Shown here one piece after another: positions 28,021-40,287 of a stretch of DNA of 64,000 bases (the stretch's first letter is position 1; every line of letters begins with the position of its first letter). The translations under genes were made by a program, and so were the position numbers. Location of the stretch: NCBI GenBank assembly GCA_026210745.1, contig CP110630.1:2356001-2420000 (forward strand). The letters are read 5' to 3'. This stretch comes from Exobasidium rhododendri. Lineage: Eukaryota; Basidiomycota; Exobasidiomycetes; Exobasidiales; Exobasidiaceae. The notes below the pieces were generated by a model that made no database searches, was not told the origin of the DNA, and saw only the letters and a list, made by a program, of their open reading frames with translations.

Positions 28021-31000
28021 TTAAGTGTCTCCTCCCTTATCCACCCTTTCGGACCCTGTCTTGCCTCTCCAAATGCCATCAGAGTCGACTCGACCGTACA
28101 GACCGGTTGATTGATTCTTCTTCAACCCAGCATCCCATTCAGCCACTATCTGAGCGCTGTCGACCATGACATTGATCTCTTGCGAGTGGAACCAGCTGTG
28201 ATGAAAGAAGAAGAGAATGCGGCGAGGAGAGAAAGAGAGAGCGAAAGCAAGAAGGTTGTGAGCGATGGAAGCCGCATTCGTAGCAATCCCAACGTGTACC
28301 CTCTTCTCACCTCTGAGTGTCCATGTTTCCACTGCCAGTGATTGCGACCTGACCATCGAAGCTGATGTACTTGACATGACAGTTTCGCTGCTTCCTTACT
28401 GCATTCAGTGGTCTAGTCATATCTTTGCCAGTGTACCCTGAGGGGAAGAAAAAAGAAAGATAAAGTTAGACATCGCGCAAAGATGGAAAGTATGTCCCTC
28501 TCCCCTCCTTGCTACTCACAATACACCTCCAAGTACTTTTCGTCTCCTCTACCTTCTCGACGCAGCTGCCTGTATAGCTTGGTCACGACACTCTCGTTTG
28601 TGCCTCCTTGGAACGGCATGCTTTCACTCTTGTCGTTGAATCCGAGTCCGAGGTAAGCTTCAATCCGAACATGTCTCCGAGCTGCGTGAAGGATGGCATG
28701 TTTGATAGGAGTCGCATTCAATGTTGGCGTCTGCAAGAAGATGTGCTTCTTTGCATAACGAAATCCTGCCAGCCACGCAGCATCTTGAGGATTCCGAATG
28801 TCAGAATGACCAGGGGTACCGTGTGGTCTACGATTCACCAGTGCCATGGGTACCGGTTGATGGTGGGCATGGAAGATGTAGGGGTTGAACAAGAGTACAT
28901 CCGTCCCGTCATCCAGCGCTGCTTGTGCATCTTGGCCCAACTTGATCTTCATGGCGGCCAGCTGCTCTGCAGTGATCTCCCCCTTTACTTGGGATAAGTT
29001 TGCAAAGTCAAGTGATTTGGTGATTTGCGCCAATCTCTCCGATGCAGATGCTTTGGACAGGGTCGAGAGGGTCCGTCGATGCCTTTGCTGATACGCTTGA
29101 GCTCCAGGTGCGCCCTGACGCCCACCACCGGAGTTGGGCCCAAGAGGAGCTTTGCTTCCATTGATGAGCGAGGTTTTTTCCTGCCCGCTATCTTCGCTCG
29201 TCGGTGCAGAAGAGTCTAGATGGTGTTGCTTTGTCCCTTCCTCATCAGCATCATCATCATCAGCAGCAATGACAGTTGCCACAGAGGTATCCAGTGCAGA
29301 ATTCGATGAAGGCGGCAGGGAAGTGATTGCATTGCTGTGCGTGCTCTCACTCCTCCTTTCGCTCTCCCCTTCGTGTCCGAGATCCTCTGGTCTATCGCCC
29401 TTCTCTTCTTCCAAGACGACATCTGGGATCTGCATTGTGCCCTGTCTTGCCACACCCTTACTTCTCTTGGCTTCGTCTGATACGTTTCGACGACTACTCG
29501 GCCCTAACCCAAACGTGTCCAGTGCTCCCTCTGCCCACAAGGCCGGCTTGATGCCTTCTTTCTCCATCAAGCCAGAGACTACATCGGCAAAGTGTCGCTT
29601 ATTTTGCGTAGCCGATCCACTGTGATCATTGACGAGAGTGCTCGTCGGAGAAGAGTCTGCGGAAGTAAGGTGGGACGACGATGGGTGGAATCGCTCCCCA
29701 AGTACCTTTCGCGCCCAATCTACTCCTGCGTTTCTTGCTGCTCGGTCTACTTCAGCACTGGAATCGAGTTCTCCCTTTTCCTCTACATGAAAGCCATTCA
29801 TTGCACTGGTATGTGTACTGTTGGGGGCGACAGTGGCTCCTGCATGTCCTCTATGCCTTACACCGTCCACTACGTCTGCAAAGCTGAGCTTTCTCTGACC
29901 TCCAATCCAGTGATCCCTCGAGCGCTCTTGTATATCTTCCGTTTCTTCGTTGTCCTCCTGAAGCTTCTTTCTTGCGACATTGGCAAGCTCTCGAAGTTTG
30001 GAAGCTGTGATGTTGGGTAAAGTGGAGTCTGCCGCTCCAATCGAGAAAGCTGCAGGCGAGGGTATCTTAGGTGCAGGCGAGCCGAGACAAGGTAGAGGCG
30101 GATTCAGAGAGTTGCCCCAAGATATGAGAGCGTGGTCATAGACGGAGTTCACAATATCCCCTTCCAGTCGAGTGCACGATTCAATGTTGGGTCGATCCTG
30201 GATGTTGTTGCTGTTGATGAGGGCCACCTGTCGGTCTACAAGGAGCAATTTGGCGTGAAAAGTACCCATCAGAGGACGATGATAGTTTCTGTGCAAGGTG
30301 TAAGAAGAGACTCAGCCCAAACGTAAGCCTCATGTGCGTCTGCCTACTGCAGCAAACTCACATTATTTCCACATTGAGATTAGGAATTTCGTCCATTGTT
30401 GGTAGACCATTTTCCTTCCACATATTCGGCGGTACTGGTTTCCTGAGACGGAACAAGTCTGCTAGTGTCTGTGGACCTCTATCCCACATTAATTTGACAA
30501 TAATCTGCTCTTGTAGTGTTGGCTTTGACGGCCTAAGGACGGCCTTTTCCGTCTCCTTGTCCTGCCCGACTGCCTCTCCTTCTGATTTTTGCTCCTTTAA
30601 AAGGCGTTCCTGCCGCCTTTCTGCATGCTTTCTATCGAGCACACGAAGTGCATCCGCTATCCTTTCGACATTCTTTCCTCCCTGCCAATAATTAGTCAAG
30701 AGGATGACTTCTTCTTTCGCGGCAACAATGCAATCGTGATAGTGCTGAATGATGTCAGGGCCAGTTGAGAATACGGAAAAGGGAGCGATCCCCGTCGTGG
30801 CAAGTAGTGGGGGTGACACGACGCCCGACATTGGGTTTCGTGGAAGTGGCAGAAGTGCATCTGCCAGGATCTAAGAGGAGGGAGAGGACAGGAGGAAAGT
30901 CAGCTCAAGAGATGACACCTGGGCTTCAGTCTCTGTATCACCCACCATGATATACAGCTTCTTAGGGCCTCCCTCAGCCTCTGATTTGTAGCCATACTGA

Positions 31001-31308
31001 GCTCTAACACTTTGTAGTTCACCTTCATTTGGCTCGATGTTCGTCTTATGAACAGCTCCCTTGTGCCAGTTCCACTTCTTGCCCCTGCCTTCTTCGAGCT
31101 CTTCCTTTATTTTGAATCGTAGAATCGCTCGCTTCCACGCAGGAGGATTTGGAAACAGTCTTTTCGCAGCTTTTGACGGGGCCAAAGTGGGTTCAGCTGC
31201 TAGAGCGGATGTGATTGTACCGGCATGAGATTGTGGAGGCGAGGATGCAGATGCGACGGCGTGTGATTCGGCTTTCTCCCTCGTCTGCTCCGTCTTAGTG
31301 ACGAGCAT
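28021..31308 (-). CDS. Phospholipase D family protein with two HKD motifs and a long insertion
   Basis: Five exons on the minus strand: 31308-30946, 30870-30362, 30288-28520, 28437-28311 and 28195-28021, about 980 residues. Each HKD motif contains H-x-K-x4-D: the first at residues 302-309 (FHAKLLLVDRQVALINSNN) and the second at 901-908 (CHVKYISFDGQVAITGSGN). Both have the downstream Ser/Gly-Asn residues, so the two-lobed active site looks intact. The motifs are some 590 residues apart. The space holds a Ser/Glu-rich disordered region (roughly residues 370-700) that is not part of the fold. It is not a Spo14-type PLD, having no PX/PH. It more resembles the fungal PLD-like/cardiolipin-synthase-type branch. 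Substrate unknown. The introns at the ends of exons 3 and 4 fall inside the second lobe. Confidence 0.82.
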
Positions 31309-31889
31309 GCCTGCCCTGGCGCTGCTGTGATGATATGAATGGTAATGTACAAGATGTGCAAGTGGACCTCGTGCAAAAGGTGCGAAGAATCGTTTCTACT
31401 CCTTTCCGGGTGGTCAAAAGGGGGAGGGGAGGGGGGTATAGAATAGGACGTGGGAGGAGTGATGAGAGCGTTTGCTTCCATCTATATGCGGTGCAATTCT
31501 TTATGTATGAGATTCGAAACAAATACTGTACCACGCACCTTCCTGTCTAAATTTCCACTCGCCACAAGGCTTTAAAGCGCGTGAATTGAAATTTTAAACA
31601 ATTTACCCTGACTGTCAAGTACAGAATGTCTCTAATTGTCACCGGATACTGTATAGGGGAAAGCCTGGCACTGCAATTTGGAATTCCGCCGGCAATGAAG
31701 CTGGGACTCAGTTTTCAGAGAAGAATAGAAAGGAAGGGAACATAGGTAGATAGACGCTACGAGACACGACGACTTTTTTGGCGCCTCGAGAACACACAGG
31801 ACGAATACTGAGGCAGAACAATCATGACATTGCAAGACAGCGAGTCCAGCTAGACGCCAACACGGTCGTCGGTAGCCTTGAATCAGAGC
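31309..31889. promoter_or_regulatory. Promoter region of the phospholipase D family gene
   Basis: A 581-bp gap between the 3' end of the dioxygenase gene and the start of the PLD gene, both on the minus strand. AT-rich around 31550-31620. No gene was recognised. Confidence 0.35.
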
Positions 31890-33208
31890 TTAGATCAGGC
31901 GACCGACGCCCAATTCATCTCGACGAGAGCGTGAATGAGGGTCAAAGTAGGGCACTTCTCCGAGGGAGACGGCTCTCACTCCAGCACGATCACCCAAGCC
32001 TTCATAGTCGGGCGTGGCTGCATGGAAGACCGATCTCTGAGGGATACATTCAGACAAGGTATAATGAAATTTAGTCGAGATCACTGCATGCTCTTTGCCT
32101 CTCCTGCCACGGAACGACTCACGTTGTCCCAAATAGCGAGGTCATTCACGCCCCACTTGAAACGAGCTTGCGCAGCATGACTGCTTGTTACCAACTCGAT
32201 AATGTAAGCTTTGATGATTTGAGATTCCCTTGGAGTAATGTTCTCAATCTTCTGGAAATGCGAGCCAAGGCCAAACACACTCTTCCACCCTGTGACAGGG
32301 TTCGTTCGAATGAAAGGGTGATGTGCGTCTAAAGCATCACCGACGTTCTCAGGGGCTCCACGAGGTCCAGGATGTACTTCAAAACCACCATCCTTTGCAA
32401 TTTGATTGAATCTTGGTTGACCGTAGTAGCCGGTCAGGGTATCAGCAAAAGCTTTGAAGGGAGCTGAGAGAAGATCATATATCTCATACCCAGAGGACCA
32501 GAGAGTGTCACCTCCCGTTGCTGGTAGTGTGTGTACCTTGAGAGACGTATAATCTGAAGGAATTGGCTCGAAAGTGATGTCACTGTGCCATTCATCCGCG
32601 CCAGATACTCGAGGGTTATTATCGTAGTAAGCCGTTCGACCTTTGGATGAAATGACAGAAATGGTATCATCTTTGTTGGCTGTTCCTTTTTCGTCAACGG
32701 CTTGAAATGCCGCATCTCGAGCCGAATTGATGATCGGGTGGATGTGCAAGGTGCTAGATTTAGGTTTTCCAGCGGCTTTACCTATCTTATCCGTGAAGTC
32801 CTTTTGCTCGTCGGGGGTAAGATTTTGACCTCGGAAGAAGACGACGCCTCGACGGGAGACTAGAGGTCGATATAGTGGGAGGAGGAGAGTCTGCTTAGCT
32901 TCAGAGGTAGACACACGAGGTACCGATATGGAACATCATCACTCACTGACGATAGCCAATTCGCGCAGGAGCTCTTCGGAATTGGAGGCTTGGAGCAGAT
33001 CTCGGATCTGAATCGTGGGGTACTCTCTTCCTATCACCGGTGTGCTGTCGATAGATTCATATTTGTCCAAGATTCCACTGAGCTGCAAAGGAGCAGGATA
33101 TCGAGTCTCTGCAGGAGCGATCTTCGTAGTCGATGCAATTTTAGATAATTTAGCAGCATCGACCGGAACAGCCGCGGCTGGAGCAATGGAAGAAGCTACT
33201 GGTGCCAT
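31890..33208 (-). CDS. TauD-family 2-oxoglutarate-dependent dioxygenase (Jlp1-like)
   Basis: Three exons: 33208-32947, 32898-32123 and 32036-31890, 394 residues. The iron-binding His and Asp are in DEWHSDITFEPIPSDYTSLK. The distal His and the 2-oxoglutarate Arg are restored by the last exon: WDN-RSVFHAATPDYEG and RAGVRAVSLGEVPYFDP. Further family blocks are RRGVVFFRGQNLTPDEQ and LPATGGDTLW. The yeast relative Jlp1 oxidises sulfonates such as isethionate and taurine, releasing sulfite for sulfur nutrition, and many fungal relatives act on other substrates. The first intron is only 48 nt and ends in GAAG. The gene is head-to-head with a Dal5/Soa1-type transporter at 34156, which supports a role in uptake and use of an organic anion, probably a sulfonate (inference). 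Confidence 0.9.
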
Positions 33209-34155
33209 GGTGAGGGTACGCGGAGAGAAGTGGGGAATCAAAGAGCTGATAGGAGGATTCTCCGCTTATAAGGTACACACAAAGAGATCCTGTGGGTCTC
33301 GCAATGTGTACCTTCCTTATCTGCAGACGAGAAACACTACCGTACCTCATTACTGCTCTGTATTTCGTGCTTTGGTGCCTGAGCAGTAGCTTCAATTTCT
33401 CTCCACTGGCTCAGCAAATTTTGATTCTAAGTGTGCTGAGATCTTCGCTTTCCCGTGCTCTGCTCTTCACTGGCACCGATCGGCACTAAACGCGAGCGAA
33501 ATAGACTGAAGAAGGATCTCAAAGCAGCATGATGGAGGAAGTGCTAGATGGCGAGAAGAGTGGCCCGAGCGCGCACTCTATAGCTTCGAAATAAAAGCTT
33601 AAATTGCGTATTCCGAGTAAGTTGCGTGCTGGGAGGGCAAATGGTGGAAGCCCACTGACAGCGCGCCCATTTACAAGAAGAGGAGATGCTGCAGTGATAG
33701 GGCGAATCTCATGACAATGTCGTGCTTGGAGCATCTCCCTCGTTTGGTGGCATTCGTTTGTCGAGCTAGTGACTGCGCTTCTCTCCCGCGTCGAGAGAGT
33801 ACGGCCCATGCTATGCCAAGATGAATGCGCTCGGCTGCCATCACGCAATGAGGGTCGGTAAAGTGGATCGAAAGCTCACGCTACTCGCTGCACGCTCGTC
33901 TCCCTCCTCTCTCATTTGCAAAAGATAGACGAATCTGCCGCATCTTTTGCTAAAAGTACACCTAGTGCTCGTCTGAGGTCGCCTTGAATTGATTGCTGCT
34001 GGGTACTAAGCGCCGAAGAATGGACTTGCCAAGGTGAGAAGATCTGATGATGCTTCGAAGTGCTCGTCTCACTGCTGAGTAATAAGCTGAACCCTTCCTC
34101 TTCTTCCTTCTCATGACCTCCTACCACCTCTCCTTGCTTCCCACTCTTTCCTGAT
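33209..34155. promoter_or_regulatory. Bidirectional region between the dioxygenase and MFS transporter genes
   Basis: A 947-bp gap between two start codons, the longest head-to-head spacing in the window. Short open frames cross it without recognisable features. A long shared region would suit co-regulation by nutrient state, but I cannot identify a binding site with confidence. Confidence 0.4.
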
Positions 34156-36176
34156 ATGGCGACGCAGCTGAAAGCACTCGACAGTAAAACGCCATTCGAC
34201 TATCATTCAGCGATTGACGGTCCTTCCTCGCTATCATCAGTAGACAAAATCTCTGCTTCTTCTGATGAGGATGACGATACAGGAAAGCAGACGTCCTTCG
34301 AAGAGGAAGCGAAGAGCACTTCCAAACAGCCTCTCTCCACTCATGTTTCTTCGCCATCCAAGCTAAAGACGCTATTCTCAAGAAAGAAGAAAGCAGCAGA
34401 CTTAGATTTAGACAGTATAGCCACTCAGCCTTCCGTTTACGATGACGACGATTTCGCAAAGTTTAGTGCTCCACATCCTAAATGGGAAAACTTACACCGT
34501 TTTGATCCTAACTTTCGATGGACTTGGCGACAAGAACAGAGTCTGATTCGAAAGATGGACTTGAGAATCGCTGCCTGGGCAGTCTTGATGTTCTTTTGTC
34601 TTGACCTTGATCGAGAGAATATCTCCCAAGCGAATGCAGACGATCTTCTGGAGGACTTGCATCTCACGACGAGTGATTACAATCTTGGGAATACGTTATT
34701 CAAAGTAGCCTTCCTCTGTGCCGAATTGCCTTCACAAATGATTAGTAAAAAGGTGGGACCGGATCGTTGGGTGCCTACCCAAATGGTAGTCTGGAGCATC
34801 TTCTCAGGCGCACAATTCTGGATGAAGGGCAGATCTTCTTTCTTGGCATTGCGATTCTTTATCGGATTGTTACAAGGCGGTTTCATTCCAGACGTAGTGT
34901 TGTACCTGTCCTACTTTTACACGAAGAAGGAATTACCTCTGCGATTGGCCTTCTTTTGGGTGTCGAATTACCTCGTGAAGATTGTTGGCCCTTTCTTGGC
35001 TTTAGGAATACTGCGTTTGCGAGGTACCCATGGACACGCCGGATGGCAGTACTTATTCCTCATCGAAGGAATCTTGACTCTTGTTGTTGGCTTACTCACT
35101 TTTGTAAACATGCCTGCTAGCCCGACGCAAACAAGGAATTGGTTCTGGAAGGACGGCTGGTTCACCGTCGAGGAAGAGAAGATTATCGTGAACAGAGTAG
35201 TTCGCGACGACCCGTCCAAAGCATCCATGCACAATCGACAAGGAATCAATTTGAGAGGTTTCAAGAAGAGTCTGGCCGATTACGATCTATGGCCCATGTA
35301 CATCATTGGACTTACATTCTTGCTGCCAACATACCCACTGGCCAATTACTTGACTATCCAGTTGAAAGACTTGGGCTTCAGCACAACCGTCACTAACGCA
35401 CTTTCTATTCCTGCTCCAGCACTAGGCCTAGTCCTACTAATCGTCGTCACCGTCGTGTCAGAGTCAGTCGACAATCGTTCCTTCGTTGCCATGTCACAAA
35501 GTGTTTGGAACTTCCCCTTCTTCTTTGCACTTTATGCGCTACCTGCCGATGCGAACCGCTGGACGTACTGGGCCGTGGCAAGCTTGCAACAAGCATATCC
35601 ATACGTTCATGCCTTGCAAGTTGCTTGGGTCTCGCGTCAGTCTGGTTCAGTAAGGACTCGGACGATCAGCGCAGCAATCTACAACATGGCTGTTCAAGCG
35701 TCTGCGATGTGAGTTGCACTTCCTTCTCTGAAAGATGGGAATTATGGTGATCAATTGCTCACTCCGATTATGCTTGACAGTATCGGAGCAAACGTCTATC
35801 AACAGTCAGATGCACCTCGTTACTTGAAAGGCAATCTAGCCATGGGCATCTTATCACTTTGCGTCTGCTTCTTATACGGTGAGAGCTTTGCGCCCAAAGA
35901 GGTGTAGTACATTTTGACACCGGCTAATCCATGATGCGGTCCTTTTCTGTCTTAAAGTCTTCACCTTTTTCTACTACCGTTGGCGTAATTCCTCCAGAGA
36001 CAATACTTGGAATGCCATGTCCAGAGTAAGTAGTAGAAGGAATAGTACTGCGATCCTTGACAACTTGCTGAGTCGAAACGAAATCCCTTCCCCTTATGTA
36101 GGACGAACAGTTGCACTACTTGCAAACGACGCCCGATGAGGGTAACAGACGATTGGACTTTCGCTTTGCCTATTGA
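34156..36176 (+). CDS. MFS anion transporter, Dal5/Soa1 (ACS) family
   Basis: Four exons: 34156-35708, 35781-35878, 35958-36025 and 36102-36176, 597 residues. A disordered N-terminus of about 100 residues precedes the fold. Membrane helices start at MDLRIAAWAVLMFFCLDLDR, the family signature for the first helix, followed by NISQANADDLLEDLHLTTSDYNLGNTLF. Later helices include FFIGLLQGGFIPDVVLYLSYF and YLFLIEGILTLVVGLLTFV. The C-terminal exons give IGANVYQQSDAPRYLKGN and end DEGNRRLDFRFAY, the usual close of this family. Dal5 carries allantoate and Soa1 carries sulfonates and other sulfur compounds by proton symport at the plasma membrane. The divergent TauD dioxygenase makes sulfonate or a related anion a likely substrate (inference). 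The small 3' exons are easy to miss. Confidence 0.9.
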
Positions 36177-36308
36177 GCGCTGCCGTGCTGTGCCATGGTA
36201 CTGTGCCATGGAGCTAAGGCCACTGCTTGACAAAGAAGACTATTGTACTCATGGTATAAAGGCAATGTGAATACAACCATGCTCTTTCCTTTCACCACCC
36301 CTGCCTCA

Positions 36309-38001
36309 TCACCATCTCCAATCTAAGTCTCCCTTGAGCAAATTACGAACGCCCTTGGACGGACGAGTGCCACTTTCATTGACAATCTCGAGCGAAGTGA
36401 CCTTGAGATCTGCTGCACTTTTAAGAGGGACCACGAAGCGGCATCTGATGGCGCTGGATAATTTGGGAGCAGAATCACCCTTGAAAGATCCAGACAGTAC
36501 CAGTGGCTTCTGTGAATTGCTCAAACGACTGATGCTCCATCTGATGACTCCACTCTTCGCATCGTGTTGAACAGTCCCTTTGAGTGCGTTGATGTCTTCA
36601 ATCGCCAGACCACTGCCTTGACTTCCTCCCGTAACAATCGAGTCAAAGGTGCATCCCTTTTCCTGGACATCAAAGGAGATTTCGAGTTCATCTACAGAAG
36701 TGTTTGCCCCTACTTCAATCTGAAAGGTAGTGCTTTGTAGTCCAATCTTTTCTTCTCGACGACAGTGAATCCAGATCGGCACTTGCTTTTCGAGCGAATT
36801 ATCAACCTTCAGGTCAAAGTCGGCCAACACGAACGAGCCATCGGGTGGGATGAAGCTGAACACCCCTTCTCTTTTCCACCTCTTGACCCTTACACATGGA
36901 TGTAGACTGATTGCTCCCATCACTTTTGTATCGTTGAAGCATAGTGAGAGGTCAGGCGTTCCGTTCAGCTTACTGTTGCATTCGATCGCACCTGTCAAGC
37001 ACAGATTTGGCAATGCTCTAGGATGCAAGCCTCGAGAGAAGGAGCCCTGAAGAGTTTCGACGACATCGACGTATATTTCATTTCGACTCGTTCGCTGTGT
37101 TGCTTGGAGCGGTCGTCGCCATGGAATATCAGAAACGTGAGGTGGTGGCGCAGAGCTGCTGAGACTGGAGGTTTTGCATCGTCAGTAAAAAGCTTGCCTT
37201 AAGAGGATACAGACTTCAGCAATGCGCATCAGTAAGAGCATATATAGTACTCTTCAAACCTGTTTCAGTATGAAACAGATCAGACAAATCACTTGAGTGG
37301 AGTATATAATCGTCATTCGAATCAAGGTTTGAATGGAGCACGAAAGACTCACCCAGGAACGGAAGCCATCTTTCCCATTAAATTTTGCATCCAGCTAGGC
37401 TCTCTGACGATATCTCGAAGGGCGTTGTATTCAGTATTGGCAGGCTGACCGGTCTCATCTAGCATTTCTTCCAGGAGTTGGTAAACTACGTCGATGTTTT
37501 CGCGAATCGAATCTTCAGTGAGCGGGTCACCTAGGTAGAGTTTCAAGATCGATAGCAGCGTATGGAGAAAGGAAAGCGGAAAGAGCGGATCCACTGCAAT
37601 GCCTCTGTCAGCAAGGTGAACTAATCGATCGCATCTATGCATGTACCACACTTACGATGCTTGGAGAAGGTAGCAATGAATCGAAGCTTTTTGTGCTGTA
37701 TATGGACCAGAGCAGAGCCCTTCTGAGGGCTGGCAAATCTGCTCCGAAGCTCCTCAAGGCTCTTTTGACCATCTTCGCTTTCGTTTCTGTCATCAGATTC
37801 CTCTTCTTCGTGTGGGATGCATGGGATCTTGTCTGTGTAGGATATAGGCAAAATTGCATCTACAGAAGAGGCTGCCTCTAGCTTCTCTACCAATTGATCA
37901 GCGTGAAGGATAGGATAATTGGGAAGTGGATGAAGGAAGTGAGAGTGTAGGATGGGCTCGTTTGTCGGCGACAGAACGATGACGCCTTCGATCGAGCCCA
38001 T
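36309..38001 (-). CDS. APM3: AP-3 adaptor complex subunit mu
   Basis: Three exons: 38001-37656, 37593-37353 and 37164-36309, 480 residues. The N-terminal longin-like domain starts MGSIEGVIVLSPTNEPILHS. It has a charged insertion around EEEESDDRNESEDGQ, and continues after intron 1 as FSKH-LDPLFPLSFLHTLLSI and VYQLLEEMLDETGQPANTEY. Intron 2 (188 nt, the longest in the window) separates this from the mu-homology domain, which opens SDIPWRRPLQATQRTSRNEI and includes GTPDLSLCFN and FSFIPPDGSFVLADF. AP-3 mu recognises tyrosine-based sorting signals in the Golgi or endosome-to-vacuole route. The PDLSL block and PPDGSF separate it from AP-1 and AP-2 mu chains. It is convergent with the MFS transporter gene. 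Confidence 0.92.
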
Positions 38002-38254
38002 GATGCGTTGCAAGGCCGGTCATGTACAAGCGACTTCGGTGCGAAAGCCAAACGACGAACGGGGGGAGGCCTGAGAAGAAAGCCTAAAGCGCGCTTTCCC
38101 TCCCAGTGGATCTTGTACCCAAGGCACAAGGCAGCGAACGCGCTTTCTCTTCATCTATTCTCGCTCATCTAGTCAATCACAATGAGCGAAAGTATACGAG
38201 GGAGTAATGCAAACTACTATTGGTATTATGACAGAGTGAGGTCACCCTAGCCGG

Positions 38255-40287
38255 CTAACAAGCACAGGGCTGACCTTTGAGTATCTCGCTAGCTGTTACA
38301 ATATCCGAATAACTGAGGTCCACTTGGGGTCCATCAAAGCAGATCTCTCGAGGTTGGACCACGTCTGACACGGCGGGTTCTGCTGCAAAAACCGGTGGAA
38401 TGGCTGACACCATTGGCACTTCATCAGCATAATCTTTGCCGGCATCCTTCCAGTGCTCTAGCTCCAGCGTCTTTTCTAAACGAGCTAAGCCTTCAAGCAG
38501 TGCGGGCCTTCGCAGCGTGAAAGTGAGTCGGAAGGTACCATTGCGCGGATGATGGTAGTTGCTTCCTGGTGTAAGGGCAACACAGTTTTCCAGCGCCTTA
38601 GCCCAGAGAGCGCCTTCACGCTCAGAATTGGTCAGAACATGACCTTCAGCACTGTTTGGCATGAATCTGGTATACAGGCGCAATACAGAGTCAGAATAGA
38701 GGGCCAATGCAAATCAGCAGCAGCGAAGATTCTCTGGCTCACCTCTTCAAGTCGACTAGGATGAAGTGACCAGCATTGGCAGGCGTGTATCGTATACCGT
38801 GGTGTCGGCACCATTTGGTTACTAATTGATAAGCCTTGCCCATCCTTTTCTGATTGGTTGCCACGAAGTTTTGATAGAAGGTCTGATCACAAAGCAGAGC
38901 ACTAAATAGGGCATCGGCAGGTGCAGAGACCATGTACAGCTTAGCGGTAGCTTTCATAGCCCGAATTAGCTCACTGCAGAGAAGGGTGTGTTCAGTGTGA
39001 GGTAAAAGATCTCTTGAGGGCAAAGAACGAGATTGTCTCTCACCTGTTGGCCTGGCTCACCAGAGTGCCGATGCGGAAGCCATTCATGCCAAAATCTTTC
39101 GAAGCACTAGACAATACATGCACACGAGCCGGATGACATCCTGCTTCGACGGCCCAGTCGATATTGAGGGCAGAAATGAAAGCTTGGCGAGGCTGCTCGT
39201 CTTCGATAGCTTCAAAAGTTGATAAAGCGTAGATCTGCAGGGAGGGGAAATTAAATTCAGTCACTTCCTTCCGTTCTTCTTCGAACCGTCTGAAGAGTGT
39301 CTGGATGTGTTGCTCACTTCATCGAAAACAAGATGCAAGTCGTGCTGCTCGGCAAAGGTTCCGTAAGCAATGAGGGCGCTTCGATCGTAGCATCGTCCGA
39401 CAGGGTTGTCTACCCGAACGAACGCAGTCAGGAAGCTATTCTCGCAGTATCGCCACACTTTAACTCCACTCACTGGGGTTGCATACAAGAGTTGCCCTGA
39501 TCTTTTTGTCACCAGAAGTGCTGTTCCAGGCACCAAGAGCCTCGTTAAAGCCTCGCATTGCACCTCTTCCCTCGAAATTGAGCGATCCGGTGCCATCATC
39601 GACACTGCTGTGTACTGGAACGCATTTGACGGCACTTCGACAGGACAAGTCGGCTTCAAAGCCGTTGTAATAAGGCGCCGCAATTAAGACTCCATCACCT
39701 GGATCAGCTAGATGCTCAAAGATCTGATCGAGAAGTGGTCCGCAGCCTGGTCCGGTCATGATGTGCTCAGGAGATACGGACGATACGGGTGAGAAAGCCT
39801 TTGAATTGTAATGTAGACACAGCGCTCGAAAGAGTCGAATCGATCCAAATAGACTGGTGCCGTACGTCAGATCAGATGGGACCAAGCGAAGGTTGTCATG
39901 AAAGAAGTCGAGCAGTTCTGGTTCCATGAGGAAATTGTTGGCAATACCCATGTTTATGAAGCCCTGTTGTACAACGATCTCCTACTCAGGCTGGCTTTAC
40001 ATCAGAAGACGAGCTACGCTGATTCTACTCACCCCCGTGTTACTCTCATGACAGTAGGCGTTGCCCAACATCTGATCAAAGATACTCCAGAAGGGGGTCA
40101 CTTTGTCCCTGTGACTCTGACCGCGGGAGGAGAGGCCTGGCGATTGCAACATCATCGGATTCGATAATCGAGCGTGTTCTTTGAACTTGATTGAGTCAGG
40201 AGAGGGGTGGCAGACGGTAGGTTCAGCCACCAAATTAGACGGCGTCACGCACAAAGGGCCGGGGAAACAGGCAGGCGCACACGACAT
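38255..40287 (-). CDS. PLP-dependent aminotransferase, ACC-synthase-like
   Basis: Six exons: 40287-40033, 39963-39474, 39409-39318, 39234-39044, 38973-38743 and 38666-38255, 556 residues. Junctions restore the fold-type I aminotransferase motifs: NTGG-FINMGIANNFLMEPEL, VCNPN-NPVGRCYDRS, HLVFDE-IYALSTFE and QANS-ELIRAMKA. The PLP lysine is Lys325 in SSASKDFGMNGFRIG, and a Tyr/Gly region, GCGPLLDQIFEHLADPGD, lies in the cofactor domain. The SKDFG...GFRIG form and FINMGIANN resemble 1-aminocyclopropane-1-carboxylate synthases and their fungal relatives, most of which have aminotransferase or lyase activity on unknown amino acids. True ethylene-precursor synthesis cannot be claimed. The C-terminal 60 residues are an extra tail. 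It is divergent from SmF. Confidence 0.87.

Noticed and set aside
28885-30020. Plus-strand open frames across the phospholipase D gene
   Set aside because: They are antisense to the PLD family exons and show no conserved features.
31890-36176. Metabolic gene cluster beyond the dioxygenase and transporter
   Set aside because: Neighbours are a PLD family gene and APM3, which have no evident link to the pathway.
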